Of a DNA stretch of 7,629 nt, positions 7,151-7,629 are shown one piece after another. Location of the stretch: NCBI GenBank assembly GCA_025451425.1, contig JANWKK010000180.1, positions 1 to 7,629 of the forward strand, written 5' to 3'. A model generated the notes under the pieces. The model was given only the letters and a program-made list of their open reading frames with translations, was not told where the DNA came from and searched no databases. A program made the translations under genes and the position numbers. The DNA is from Gemmatimonadaceae bacterium (GTDB lineage Bacteria > Gemmatimonadota > Gemmatimonadetes > Gemmatimonadales > Gemmatimonadaceae). The first letter of the stretch is position 1; every line of letters begins with the position of its first letter.

Positions 7151-7629
7151 CCTTCAGCTGAGTTTACCTCTGGCATGAGATGCGGTTCCTCGTCCATCGA
7201 GTGGGCCAGGAAGGAGGTCCGGGTGCGCGGAAGCGTGACGGCGGCGATGAGCACGATGCAAAGCATCACGAGAAGAACGAAGATGCTGCCTTCGGGGCCC
7301 GTAGCGCCGCCGCTCAGCCAGGCGGGACCGACGGGGTGAGTGGAAAGCAGGCGGTGTGTGCTGATGCCGCCGCTATCCGCGACGCCGAAGAGGAAGGACT
7401 GCGCCCAGTCCCACGCAGCGTGCAGACCGATGGCCCACCACAGCGAGCCGGTGCGCCAGAGGCTGAAGGCGAACATCAGGCCCGCACCACCTGCGCAAAG
7501 CAGGCCGATGGGCGACTCGCCGGGGTTGAAGCCATGCAGCAGGCCGAAGCCGAAGGAGATGAGCACAGCCGCGCTCCAGAAGCCGATTGCCTCAACGTGG
7601 CGGCTGGCGGGCGAGATATAGCGGACGAG
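7147..7629 (-). CDS. CPBP (CAAX/Abi) family intramembrane protease, C-terminal part
   Basis: The frame enters from the right edge and gives the last 160 residues of a multi-span protein. The second and third conserved motifs of the CPBP (Rce1-like) family are present: F-G-L-L-H-G (visible residues 28-33) supplies one histidine, and G-L-H-A-A-W-D-W (68-75) supplies His70 and Asp74 in the HxxxD/N motif. The first motif, EExxxR, would lie outside the window. The surrounding W-R-T-G-S-L-W-W-A-I-G (58-68), S-G-G (106-108) and G-P-E-G-S (111-115) fit the common soil-bacterial branch of this family. A hydrophobic segment at about 116-132 is followed by a short polar tail. Such proteases cut within membranes, but this one's substrate is unknown. 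Some members are linked to bacteriocin self-immunity or prenyl-protein processing, which nothing here supports. Its TGA overlaps the acylase ATG, so the two are probably translated together. Confidence 0.87.
   Translation of the reverse strand, partial: LVRYISPASRHVEAIGFWSAAVLISFGFGLLHGFNPGESPIGLLCAGGAGLMFAFSLWRTGSLWWAIGLHAAWDWAQSFLFGVADSGGISTHRLLSTHPVGPAWLSGGATGPEGSIFVLLVMLCIVLIAAVTLPRTRTSFLAHSMDEEPHLMPEVNSAEG

Noticed and set aside
6500..7339. 279-residue open frame on the plus strand, antisense to the acylase start and protease end
   Set aside because: Its composition is Arg/Ala/Ser-rich with no family motifs, and it is fully covered by two strongly supported minus-strand genes. Long antisense frames are expected in DNA this GC-rich.
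1..7629. Search for tRNA/rRNA genes, CRISPR arrays, insertion sequences, attachment sites and defence systems
   Set aside because: I saw no repeated spacer pattern, transposase motifs, terminal inverted repeats or tRNA-like cloverleaf. The CPBP protease alone is not evidence of an immunity or phage-defence system.

Overview
The window is GC-rich, gene-dense chromosomal DNA in which every supportable gene lies on the minus strand. Read from high to low coordinates it is one nearly gapless co-directional array. The codon usage, the branch of CPBP protease, the membrane-anchored S45 acylase and the neighbouring GT-C-like protein suggest an acidobacterium of the Terriglobales type (Granulicella, Edaphobacter or Terriglobus relatives). 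That placement is an inference from protein style, not from a marker gene.

Layout in transcription order: (1) 7629-7147, C-terminal part of a CPBP (CAAX/Abi) intramembrane protease whose start is outside the window; (2) 7150-4268, a 960-residue membrane-anchored penicillin acylase (S45, Ntn-hydrolase) with an intact Gly-Ser autoprocessing site; (3) 4230-2482, a 582-residue polytopic GT-C-like/YfhO-like membrane protein; (4) 2485-1532, a farnesyl/polyprenyl diphosphate synthase of the IspA type; (5) 1522-1124, a small membrane-anchored protein of unknown function; (6) 1111-800, a degenerate MIP18/DUF59 (FSCA-fold) protein that has lost the usual metal/Fe-S cysteine; (7) 797-54, a class I SAM-dependent methyltransferase; (8) 26-1, what looks like the first codons of a further gene running off the left edge.

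Spacings are -4, +37, -4, +9, +12, +2 and +27 nt. Two junctions are ATGA stop/start overlaps, and in one the upstream stop codon is part of the next gene's Shine-Dalgarno sequence. This points to co-transcription and translational coupling. The only gap with room for an internal signal is 4231-4267, which holds a short palindrome next to a start codon with no clear ribosome binding site. No stretch over 300 bases lacks a gene.

Functionally the set mixes isoprenoid supply (ispA), envelope proteins (CPBP protease, periplasm-facing acylase, GT-C-like protein) and small accessory proteins. A link between polyprenyl diphosphate synthesis and a GT-C protein that may use polyprenyl-linked sugars is possible but is not shown by the sequence. 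I found no RNA genes, insertion sequences, CRISPR arrays, origins or defence systems. The most unusual items are the cysteine-less MIP18-like protein, and the CxxC and the acidic Pro-rich insert in the acylase.
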